A stretch of DNA of 36,402 bases. It comes from a virus. The notes beneath the pieces are model-generated. The model ran no database searches. It was not told the origin of the DNA and saw nothing but the letters and a program-made list of their open reading frames with translations. Positions within the stretch are counted from its first letter, which is position 1; each line of letters starts with the position of its first letter. Where the stretch lies: IMG/VR virus record IMGVR_UViG_3300030388_000999, positions 1 through 36,402 of that record. The stretch is one strand, 5' to 3'. Shown here in pieces: positions 29,284 through 34,896 of this stretch. The position numbers were made by a program, and so were the translations under genes.

Positions 29284-29484
29284 CTAGTTCCTCTGTAAAT
29301 TAAAATCATCTTCGTCTTCTTTTAGGTCTTCGACTGCTATGTTAACAGAAACAAGCATAACAAGTTCTTCTCTAGAACTATCAGGGTCTAATTGCTTTAT
29401 GATTTTAAACAATTCTTCAATTACCCTATCCTTATATAGTTCATTGCTATTGTCATCGTCTTCAAATTTATTCGATATCAACAT
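29284..29484 (-). CDS. Small acidic protein downstream of the small terminase
   Basis: 66 residues, strongly acidic (FEDDDNSNELYKD then VEDLKEDEDDFNLQRN) around a helical hydrophobic middle (EELFKIIKQLD, REELVMLVSVNIAVEDL). Overlaps the small terminase gene's end by 17 bp, so co-translated with it. Acidic small proteins in this place may act as DNA mimics or packaging cofactors, but no evidence supports either. A 165-bp gap follows. Confidence 0.62.
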   Translation of the reverse strand: MLISNKFEDDDNSNELYKDRVIEELFKIIKQLDPDSSREELVMLVSVNIAVEDLKEDEDDFNLQRN

Positions 29485-30025
29485 CTATAACCTCCGCTTG
29501 TTTTATTTTGCTTTTAGCTCTTTCCATTAAGCTCTTGTAGTCATCATCCGTGTACACCTTTTCCTCTCTGGATATACTAGTAGCCTCTCCTCTTGCCAGC
29601 ATAGCTTCCCTGGATGAGTTAGACTTCGCTATACTAATATCTTTAATGTCCTTAAAGGTAGGCTTAAGCTCACCAGAGTGCATACGTGAACGCACATCGT
29701 TAATTATCTCTTCCTCCAGTGAGGTTATGTTTAAGTAAGAGTAAGCTGCAAGCTGCCCACCTAGATCACGCCATTTGCCCATGTGGTCAGCGTACGAAAC
29801 CAGTACACGCTGTACTGTTTCGTGTTTAAAACCGTATTTGGATACCATGTTGTTAATGCTTTTGCCCTGAGCAGAAAGAAATAGTATTGTGGCTACCTTC
29901 TTAGGGTTGTAGCGTTCTAAGCACTTGAGCTTTTTAACTTCATGCTCCTCCGCGTACTCTATAACAGCAGAATTAATGTCCTCAAATAACTGTTGTTTTA
30001 TAACATTAGGATCAGTAGAATTCAT
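29468..30025 (-). CDS. Probable terminase small subunit
   Basis: 185 residues from the Met at 30025 (MNSTDPNVIKQQLFEDI). The frame stays open to 30145, but that extension crosses the poly-G/poly-T tract and reads as low-complexity (MATRGGRGSGLFFKFK), so I reject it. A helix-turn-helix region (KKVATILFLSAQGKSINNMV then SKYGFKHETVQRVLVSYAD) is followed by long helices and an acidic C-terminus (KQAEVIDVDIE). HTH plus oligomerisation helices in the first gene of the packaging/structural arm, just upstream of the large terminase block, is the usual small terminase arrangement. It would bind the packaging start site, perhaps in the repeats upstream. Confidence 0.72.
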   Translation of the reverse strand: MNSTDPNVIKQQLFEDINSAVIEYAEEHEVKKLKCLERYNPKKVATILFLSAQGKSINNMVSKYGFKHETVQRVLVSYADHMGKWRDLGGQLAAYSYLNITSLEEEIINDVRSRMHSGELKPTFKDIKDISIAKSNSSREAMLARGEATSISREEKVYTDDDYKSLMERAKSKIKQAEVIDVDIE

Positions 30026-30108
30026 AATAGTACGCCATAAATCATAAATAAGCTTACGAGTCAAGTATTTTTTTCTAAGGCAGTACATAAATTGCAATTT
30101 AAATTTAA

Positions 30109-30137
30109 AAAAAAGCCCTGACCCCCTCCCCCCCCTG
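30109..30137 (-). other. G-rich tract with four potential G-runs, followed by T8
   Basis: The plus strand has A8 then CCC, CCCCC and CCCCCCCC separated by TGA and T. On the minus strand this is a run of eight G, A, five G, TCA, GGG, C and then T8, enough G-runs for a G-quadruplex. It lies about 85 bp upstream of the chosen small terminase start. Candidate packaging-site, fork-pausing or RNA regulatory structure; also a spot where homopolymer sequencing error is likely. Confidence 0.5.
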
Positions 30138-30183
30138 GTAGCCAAATAGTCGATACGAGCCTAAATAGTTGGAATCTGGATAC

Positions 30184-30286
30184 GATCTAGGACGACCTAG
30201 AACGTAGTTGTTCTAGGACTACTAGGACGGATCTAGTACGCTGTACCCAGAATCGTAATACAAGCAGCCTTGTCGTTCTAGGACGA
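30184..30286. repeat. Cluster of GTTCTAGGAC-type repeats (operator/iteron-like)
   Basis: Copies of a CTAG-centred motif: GATCTAGGACGA (30184), inverted ACCTAGAAC (30195-30203), GTTCTAGGACTA (30210), TACTAGGACGGA (30220), GATCTAGTACG (30230) and GTTCTAGGACGA (30275). CCTAGAAC and GTTCTAGG around 30196-30217 form a perfect 8-bp inverted repeat with a 6-nt spacer. The same motif recurs at 33984-34030, so it brackets the MoxR-VWA unit. Likely binding sites of a phage regulator or initiator. Confidence 0.7.
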
Positions 30287-30386
30287 GATTTGCTCTTGTA
30301 GTTGAAAAGCTTGGACAGCTTCAAAACATCGCAAAAACAGCCGTTTGTATTCAGATCTGGATACAATTCGACTGTTTGGGAAGTGA

Positions 30387-30426
30387 AATTGTATATTTAC
30401 GACAGAAAATTGTACTTTTACGACAG
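30387..30426 (+). repeat. Two tandem 19-bp operator-like repeats
   Basis: AATTGTATATTTACGACAG (30387-30405) and AATTGTACTTTTACGACAG (30408-30426) differ at 2 of 19 positions, start to start 21 bp, so both face the same side of the helix. They lie about 100 bp upstream of the promoter at 30523, suitable for an activator or repressor. Confidence 0.7.
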
Positions 30427-30522
30427 CATCAAAGCCCTTTTTCCTATTGCCTCCACCTATATATTTCAAACCGTATCCAGGGTTTGATTACGACCATTGA
30501 GTATCAACTACTTACGTTGGGT

Positions 30523-30552
30523 TTGACAGTCGATTGTCTTGCAAGCTATTAT
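30523..30552 (+). promoter_or_regulatory. Sigma70-like promoter of the MoxR-VWA unit
   Basis: TTGACA (30523-30528), 18-bp spacer, TATTAT (30547-30552). The -35 and spacer contain a near-perfect dyad, GACAGTCGATTGTC (30525-30538), a possible operator. The chosen MoxR start is 62 bp downstream of the -10. TATA-rich overlap (TTATAT) allows slightly shifted -10 use. Confidence 0.65.
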
Positions 30553-30594
30553 ATGGGCGAAATTTCGAATCATTCAGATTCGGCATTTCTAACC

Positions 30595-30618
30595 GTAACC
30601 AAAAAATAAATACAATGA
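30595..30618 (+). promoter_or_regulatory. A-rich translation leader, copy 1
   Basis: GTAACCAAAAAATAAATACA followed by ATGA at the MoxR start. The identical 24 bp recur at the VWA start (31959-31982). No Shine-Dalgarno is present; A at -1 and -3 and the A-rich -5 to -15 suit SD-independent initiation. It also decides the start at 30615 over an upstream in-frame ATG at 30534. Confidence 0.75.
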
Positions 30619-31958
30619 ATACAGTTCAAGAAATCAAAAACACAATTGCAACAATGACACAGGGGCGGATCTTTGTATCAACTACTGACTATCTCCGCTC
30701 TGCCATTGTTCCCGCTATGGTGCATCTAGGCTCGCTTCCAAGCAATGCCTCAAGTCACGTCAGGGGAAAGGGTCGTATCGATGCTTTGAGGACGATAGAG
30801 AGCATCCAGGGAATACAAGCTAGGGAAGTTTGCGAGTCCTTGATCTCTGGATACCTCCTTTGTAAGTCCAGCAAGGTTCCTGTCAGCAATTCGATTGCCT
30901 CCGATATCACGGCTCAGATTTCGGGAATCATTCAAACCGCTATGGCTAGCAGTTCGCCTACGGTATCCAGCGCTCAAATACAGGAAGAGATCGATGACAG
31001 GATAGCTCCCGTTCTAGATCGCGTCCAGGATCTAGAGAAAGAGTATCACGAATTCAAGGACAGCTTCAAGGCTAACCCTTCGAAAGTAGCAAGAGCAAAT
31101 GTACAACAAGCAAGTTCAGACAACTTGATATTGAAAAGAGTTCTACCGTTCTATCCGCCCCAAGGTGCTTGTCTCAAGACTTTGGTTACATCTCCGCCTA
31201 GTTATGGGAAGAGTTATTCTTTGAGGCAACTAGGGAAGGCTTACGATTTGTATCTAGAACATGGATGCTCGGACAGTATCGATGAGGAGACAACGTTAAT
31301 AGGAAAAACGATTCCTGATGGCAACGGAGGTTTCGCCGTTGTCGATGGTGTATTGACGCAAGCAGTACGTTCCGCATCAGACGGCAATCGCGTTCTGCTT
31401 TTTTTGGATGAGGTGCTACGTTGGCCAATCGTTTCGCAAGAGTTCTTACTTTCATTTCTAGAACCACACAAAGGATCGTCAGGAGATTCCGAATACGTGC
31501 TGAGAACTCTGAAGATGCAAAACGGTAATTCGGAGTTGATCCGTTGCAATGTTAAGAATCTCCACATCGTCGCCGCTGGTAACCGTAGTGCTAATTCAAT
31601 TACAGAAGCTTTCTGGTCCCGCTGGCATAAAGTGAACATCAAATTCGATGTTACGGAGTTCGCTAGTATCTGTAAGCAGATTGCGGATACGTACGACGTG
31701 GTTATCGATCCTGAACAATTTGCCGTGGCCGCTAGCCTATCGAGAGACCGTTTTAATGAGATGAGGTTGAAAGCTCCAATTGATTGCAGAACTTTAGTGA
31801 ATGCGATTGAATGGGCAGGATCATCCGATTGGGGTGTAGTCAAGTCCTGGATACTAGACGGCTTAGAGGATCAACTAATTGAGAGTGACGCGAGGACAGG
31901 CGATCCTTTGCAGGACAGTCTAGATGCCGTTCAAGAAGTAAAGAACTCACTGAACTAA
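30615..31958 (+). CDS. MoxR/CobS-like AAA+ ATPase
   Basis: 447 residues. The N-terminal third is helical with a coiled coil (about 118-155, IQEEIDDRIAPVLDRVQDLE then KEYHEFKDSFK), then an AAA+ core. Walker A is unusual, TSPPSYGKS (192-200, K199; Ser replaces the first Gly). Walker B is VLLFLDEV (D265, E266), sensor 1 lies in NLHIVAAGN (N323) and the arginine finger is in AFWSRWHKV (R336). MoxR-type ATPases form hexamers that remodel targets brought by a VWA-domain partner, and the next gene encodes exactly such a partner. The unit has its own promoter and terminator, like a moron. Cyanophages carry related 'CobS' proteins of unproven role. The client here is unknown. Confidence 0.88.
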   Translation: MNTVQEIKNTIATMTQGRIFVSTTDYLRSAIVPAMVHLGSLPSNASSHVRGKGRIDALRTIESIQGIQAREVCESLISGYLLCKSSKVPVSNSIASDITAQISGIIQTAMASSSPTVSSAQIQEEIDDRIAPVLDRVQDLEKEYHEFKDSFKANPSKVARANVQQASSDNLILKRVLPFYPPQGACLKTLVTSPPSYGKSYSLRQLGKAYDLYLEHGCSDSIDEETTLIGKTIPDGNGGFAVVDGVLTQAVRSASDGNRVLLFLDEVLRWPIVSQEFLLSFLEPHKGSSGDSEYVLRTLKMQNGNSELIRCNVKNLHIVAAGNRSANSITEAFWSRWHKVNIKFDVTEFASICKQIADTYDVVIDPEQFAVAASLSRDRFNEMRLKAPIDCRTLVNAIEWAGSSDWGVVKSWILDGLEDQLIESDARTGDPLQDSLDAVQEVKNSLN

Positions 31959-31982
31959 GTAACCAAAAAATAAATACAATGA
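31959..31982 (+). promoter_or_regulatory. A-rich translation leader, copy 2
   Basis: Identical over 24 bp to the leader of the MoxR gene (30595-30618); it starts right after that gene's TAA. Two identical leaders in one operon suggest matched initiation rates or a shared RNA-binding control. Confidence 0.75.
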
Positions 31983-33511
31983 TATCACATACAAAAATAA
32001 CAAAGGCAATCCGTTCCGAATGGCGAAACAAAACAGGGAAGCAAAAGATCGGCAAGCTCCGAGAGTTGCGTTCAGATTCTGGATACAGGGTCTACACGCA
32101 AGTATTGAAGGACTTCGAAACTGCAAGTTGGTCTTTCGATGGTTCGCATCAAATATCAGTCGGGCAAGAGTCCGACGGTATGATAAATTCGGATACAGTC
32201 CAGAAATCTCAGAAGTTGCATGGTTTTCTTAAAAGCTTGCTATGGCATGAGTGTGCACATGGTCGGTACTCGAAAGACGATGCGATGCCAATTTCGGTAT
32301 TAGGAAAAGAACTACAAGCGAATGGTTGTCCGTTTTATGTTTTCAATGCAACTGAGGATTGCTACATCGAGCGCATGGAACAAGAAAGAGTAGGCGAACG
32401 CTTCGGTTGGAAAAATTACCTTCGTAAGATTCCAATGGATACAATCGACCCTTGTCAGTACTTGTTGATATTGAAATTTAATGAGGCAAAAACTTGGAAG
32501 AGTTGGAAGCATCAAGCTCCGAAATGGAAAGGAGTCAAAGAAGTAACCTTCCGTAATTCAAAAATGGATACAGCTAAGGTGCTGAAATGGTTCTACGATT
32601 CTTTCACTTCTCAGAACGTGCACACTATTGACTTAAGAAATAGACTACAACTCACGATTGAGTTCTACGAGGTATTCAAGGATCAAATACGTAGAGATCA
32701 CACCGATATCGGTGATGTTGGCTGGTACTCTGATACAATCGGAGGATTTGCTGATCCCGATGCGCCAGCGCGACACAACTTGAACAACGGAAAGGGATGG
32801 TATTCAAAACCTGGTGACATGGATTGGGATATGTGGCCCTTCAAATACGACATAAAGACTTACGACCCTTGCACATCGCTCAGAGATCGTATTCACGGAT
32901 CAATGACAAGTATTGCTTGCAATAAAAGAATTGCAAGAGGTCGATCTGCATCGACTGGTTCTAGGATTCGTATTCAATCCGCAATGACAGGATCTGGAAA
33001 TCCTTTCTTGGGAACTGTGAAACGAAAAATGAAAAGAAAGCTTTTCGTTGTAGTTGATATGTCAGGATCAATGACAATTCCTCTGATTCAATTAGGCGGA
33101 ATTGATTTCGTATCCGCTTTACGGTTACTGGATGAGAAGGGCATAGCAGATGTTCAAATCGTTTTCACTTCTGAGGATATGATCGGCGACATGAGTTCTG
33201 TATCCAGTAAGGAAATACTGAGAGCGAAACCTTCTCCGAATCGGGAAGCGATGCAATCCTGCTTGCTTCGGTATCGCTCTTGTATGGAGGATGCGGATAC
33301 AGCAATCGTGTTCACTGATGCGGCAATCACCGACGACAAAACCGACTTCGGAAAATTTCGCGGTAAAGTTGATTTGATCGGATGTTGTTTGAGAGATGAG
33401 TCGAAGTCGATGGATTACGCTCAGAGCATGAAACGGTGGTTCAGTACCATCGTTGTAAGTGAGAACCCAATACAACTTGCGAGGTTGATCTGTGACAAAC
33501 TGATGGCGTAA
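31979..33511 (+). CDS. Metallopeptidase-like N-domain plus VWA domain protein (partner of the MoxR ATPase)
   Basis: 510 residues. The N-terminal half has SLLWHECAHGRYSKD (H90-E91-x-x-H94) and then FNATEDCYIER (E126, D127), a zincin-like HExxH with a downstream Glu. The C-terminal third is a von Willebrand A domain with a complete MIDAS start FVVVDMSGSMT (D360, S362, S364), a QIVFTSED strand and VFTDAAITDD (D446). This fusion matches the plan of the DUF2201/CobT-like VWA proteins, which pair with MoxR ATPases. The VWA would bind metal-dependently to the ATPase or client; the N-domain could cut a protein, though proteolysis is not shown for the family as far as I know. Sole neighbour is the ATPase, 20 bp away. 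Followed by a terminator. Confidence 0.88.
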   Translation: MISHTKITKAIRSEWRNKTGKQKIGKLRELRSDSGYRVYTQVLKDFETASWSFDGSHQISVGQESDGMINSDTVQKSQKLHGFLKSLLWHECAHGRYSKDDAMPISVLGKELQANGCPFYVFNATEDCYIERMEQERVGERFGWKNYLRKIPMDTIDPCQYLLILKFNEAKTWKSWKHQAPKWKGVKEVTFRNSKMDTAKVLKWFYDSFTSQNVHTIDLRNRLQLTIEFYEVFKDQIRRDHTDIGDVGWYSDTIGGFADPDAPARHNLNNGKGWYSKPGDMDWDMWPFKYDIKTYDPCTSLRDRIHGSMTSIACNKRIARGRSASTGSRIRIQSAMTGSGNPFLGTVKRKMKRKLFVVVDMSGSMTIPLIQLGGIDFVSALRLLDEKGIADVQIVFTSEDMIGDMSSVSSKEILRAKPSPNREAMQSCLLRYRSCMEDADTAIVFTDAAITDDKTDFGKFRGKVDLIGCCLRDESKSMDYAQSMKRWFSTIVVSENPIQLARLICDKLMA

Positions 33512-33531
33512 ATCATCCAGATTCTGAATAC

Positions 33532-33562
33532 AGCCCATCGGCTTCGGTCGATGGGCTTTTTT
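33532..33562 (+). terminator. Strong terminator of the MoxR-VWA unit
   Basis: AGCCCATCG (33532-33540) pairs perfectly over 9 bp with CGATGGGCT (33549-33557), loop GCTTCGGT, followed by six T (33557-33562). It lies 21 bp after the VWA stop and closes the unit. Confidence 0.93.
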
Positions 33563-33699
33563 GTGCGTACTCACCTTGTCTTGCGATTTCGAATACAGAG
33601 GCATTAAATGCTTTAGGATTCAATTTTGCAGAGAATGCATCATAGGATTCGGATTCGATTGAAACGCGCTGTGCACGATCTGATGGCCTTATGCCGTAC

Positions 33700-33719
33700 A
33701 TCTACCCTATAGGGGAGAT
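33700..33719. promoter_or_regulatory. 20-bp near-perfect palindrome
   Basis: ATCTACCCTATAGGGGAGAT: perfect 10-bp core CCCTATAGGG flanked by ATCT/AGAT arms, one mismatched pair. Suits a dimeric repressor. The right half resembles the core of T7-family promoters (CTATAGGG-AGA), but no second copy was found. Confidence 0.6.
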
Positions 33720-33730
33720 CAGGAATACCT

Positions 33731-33760
33731 CTGAGAGGCTGTGAGAGGCTCTGTGAGGCG
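33731..33760 (+). repeat. 10-bp unit repeated three times
   Basis: CTGAGAGGCT, GTGAGAGGCT, CTGTGAGGCG in tandem, spacing one helical turn; the first two units differ at one base. Confidence 0.7.
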
Positions 33761-33826
33761 TCTTTGAAAAAAGGGTCGTACAAGATGATCCAAGTACTAG
33801 ATCGCCACGTACAGAGGCTCTCGTAG

Positions 33827-33890
33827 TTAGAATGATTCTAAATGTAAAAAAAAATAGTTGAATTTAAACATCTTTTTTACAATTCTAATT
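33827..33890. repeat. AT-rich palindrome and hairpin
   Basis: TTAGAAT-G-ATTCTAA (33827-33841) is a perfect palindrome about one base. The following TGTAAAAAA pairs with TTTTTTACA just before a third ATTCTAA (33882-33888), giving a large AT-rich hairpin. A candidate DNA-unwinding element. Confidence 0.6.
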
Positions 33891-33983
33891 ACTACGGTTG
33901 TAGTCCAATGAAAACGGAGATTCTGTATCCAAAATGTGGATTTCTTACGACTTTCGGATCGGTTTTAATCCACCGTTTCAAAA

Positions 33984-34030
33984 ACTAGAACGTACTAGAA
34001 CATTGGATACATGGCCTGTTCTAGGACGTA
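33984..34030. repeat. Second cluster of CTAGAAC/GTTCTAGGAC motifs
   Basis: ACTAGAAC at 33984-33991 and 33994-34001 (inverted orientation, 10 bp apart) and GTTCTAGGACGTA at 34018-34030. Same motif family as 30184-30286, on the other side of the MoxR-VWA unit. Confidence 0.65.
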
Positions 34031-34190
34031 TTCAGAAAATGGAGGCAGGCCCAGGGTCGTGCCCGGTCGATCAGGAACTCTCCGACGAATTCTCCCCGTG
34101 GGAGCGCTACCAGGGCGGTCATCCCCAGGGATTGAACTCTGTACGTTAATAGGCAAAAAGCCTAATAAACAATAAGCCAAAAGCCTAAGC

Positions 34191-34334
34191 CTAAATCCCC
34201 ATCGCTATCTCGTACTCTTTGTACGAAACACCAGCGATGGATTTGTCTTCAAGGAACTGTACCGCGGTTTTAAATCCCATCCTGTATGATATTTTGCTTA
34301 CTCGGCTCTGTAGATCGTATTCATTTTGATTCAT
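34191..34334 (-). CDS. 47-residue hypothetical protein, divergent from the early genes
   Basis: Reads MNQNEYDLQSRVSKISYRMG to FKTAVQFLEDKSIAGVSYKE to YEIAMGI and stop. The start is preceded by TTTTAAATAAA, the same A-rich leader style as the capsid and MoxR genes. The composition is protein-like: an amphipathic helix and a SYKEYE motif. It is on the strand opposite to its neighbours, and a stem (AGGC-TTTTT-GCCT) lies downstream at 34151-34163. Could be a small regulator; no HTH visible. Too short for certainty. Confidence 0.5.
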   Translation of the reverse strand: MNQNEYDLQSRVSKISYRMGFKTAVQFLEDKSIAGVSYKEYEIAMGI

Positions 34335-34395
34335 TTTATTTAAAACAAGAATGCTCATTATGGGTATGTCAAGTGTTTAATAACAAAACTGGATC

Positions 34396-34443
34396 TTTTA
34401 AGGATCTTACTAAGTACGTTTAGTAAGAAGTTTTAAGGATCTT
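34396..34443 (+). promoter_or_regulatory. 22-bp perfect dyad flanked by 13-bp direct repeats
   Basis: CTTACTAA (34406-34413), spacer GTACGT, TTAGTAAG (34420-34427) is a perfect 8-bp inverted repeat. TTTTAAGGATCTT occurs on both sides (34396-34408 and 34431-34443), and a partial TTTTTAAGGA occurs near 34477. An operator between the divergent small gene and the early operon. Confidence 0.7.
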
Positions 34444-34469
34444 TGTAACTACCTATCCTTCAGGTAATT

Positions 34470-34604
34470 ATGTATATTTTTAAGGAGTATTTCCCCCAAG
34501 CAGTTTGTTCCGTCTTAAAAAAAGCAGATTTCAAGACGTTTGCTCGCGTTACTTGTGACTTTGTTATTGTGTTCTCAACAACTTTGTTATTGACAGCAGT
34601 ATAA
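34470..34604 (+). CDS. Possible 44-residue membrane miniprotein
   Basis: ATG at 34470 to TAA at 34602-34604: MYIFKEYFPQAVCSVLKKAD then FKTFARVTCDFVIVFSTTLLLTAV. A short cationic N-terminal part is followed by one hydrophobic helix, a typical phage membrane miniprotein plan. It lies in the leader of the winged-helix gene, and its end overlaps the TTGACAGCA element. No Shine-Dalgarno. Equally it may be a chance ORF. Confidence 0.33.
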   Translation: MYIFKEYFPQAVCSVLKKADFKTFARVTCDFVIVFSTTLLLTAV

Positions 34605-34624
34605 AATCTTGGTCAGGGATAGGA
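34590..34624 (+). promoter_or_regulatory. GTTATTGACAGCA element before the winged-helix gene
   Basis: TTGACA at 34590-34595 inside GTTATTGACAGCA, with a TATAAAAT (34600-34607) just behind it that is too close to be its own -10. The same 13-mer occurs at 36333-36345, and in both places the TTGACA starts exactly 35 bp before an ATG (34625 and 36372). AGGGATAGGA before the ATG is a usable Shine-Dalgarno. Confidence 0.5.
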
Positions 34625-34894
34625 ATGTCACCATCAAAAGGGATATGGATCTCATCCCGAATTCTAGGAGATCCGAAACTACGCCAGATCGACAAGATGA
34701 TTCTTGCCTACGTGCAGGGATTCAGTTCCGATGATGGCTGCTTTGCAAGCAACCGTTCTATAGCGGAACTTTTAGGTGTACAGCACCCTAACAGCGTCCA
34801 GAATAGAATCTCGTTCCTTGTCGAGAAAAAGTACCTCAGGAAAAGAGGTTCACACAATTACAGAAAATTATACCTAGGAGATAACGTAAAATAA
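34625..34894 (+). CDS. Winged-helix (HTH_36-like) DNA-binding protein
   Basis: 89 residues. WISSRILGDPKLRQIDKMIL then YVQGFSSDDGCFASNRSIAELLG then SVQNRISFLVEKKYLRKRG is the plan of HTH_36/RepA-N-like winged helices found in phage and plasmid replication initiators (helix, 'dG.cfaSn..iA..lgv', recognition helix, wing). It could bind the palindromes or iterons just upstream, either as initiator or repressor. It is 2 bp from the next gene, with which it may act as a two-part initiator. The start has a Shine-Dalgarno-like GGATAGGA. Confidence 0.78.
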   Translation: MSPSKGIWISSRILGDPKLRQIDKMILAYVQGFSSDDGCFASNRSIAELLGVQHPNSVQNRISFLVEKKYLRKRGSHNYRKLYLGDNVK

Positions 34895-34896
34895 TT

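Larger units (their letters stand above)
30026..30614. promoter_or_regulatory. Divergent control region between structural arm and MoxR-VWA unit
   Basis: About 590 bp without a supported gene. It holds, from left to right: a G/C homopolymer tract, two AGCC-(T)AAATAGT elements (30140-30150 and 30158-30169), a cluster of GTTCTAGGAC-type motifs (30184-30286), two 19-bp tandem repeats (30387-30426), and a sigma70-like promoter (30523-30552) reading right. The minus-strand promoter for the structural arm should also be here, but I cannot place it. Confidence 0.7.
33563..34190. other. Non-coding, repeat-rich region; candidate replication origin or control region
   Basis: I see no convincing gene over about 630 bp. 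It contains a near-perfect 20-bp palindrome (33700-33719), a 10-bp triplicate (33731-33760), a 15-bp palindrome and an AT-rich hairpin (33827-33890), a near DnaA-box TGTGGATTT (33935-33943), CTAGAAC/GTTCTAGGAC motifs (33984-34030) and a GC-rich patch (34040-34130). Two HTH proteins of initiator type are encoded just downstream. The combination fits an origin, but is not proof. Confidence 0.5.

Noticed and set aside
30026-30145. N-terminal extension of the small terminase
   Set aside because: It would translate the G-run/T-run as GGRGSGLFFKFK; the Met at 30025 begins normal helical sequence.
31241-31843. 200-codon minus ORF inside the MoxR gene
   Set aside because: Antisense shadow of a gene with Walker B and sensor motifs.
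33513-33701. 62-codon minus ORF (MYGIRPSDRAQRV...)
   Set aside because: It runs through the strong plus-strand terminator, has no leader or neighbours on that strand, and its wording follows the repeated GATTC/GAATC motifs. A decayed gene remnant cannot be excluded.
34040-34145. Possible minus-strand tRNA (TTCAATC loop, GGTAGCGC)
   Set aside because: The T-stem has two mismatches and no acceptor or D-stem pairing can be built.
33934-34149. 71-codon plus ORF (MWISYDFRIGF...)
   Set aside because: It crosses the CTAG motifs and the GC-rich patch, with no start signal and no protein-like pattern.
34590-34607. TTGACA with TATAAAAT as a canonical sigma70 promoter
   Set aside because: Only 4 bp separate the two boxes, so they cannot serve the same polymerase; kept only as a conserved element.
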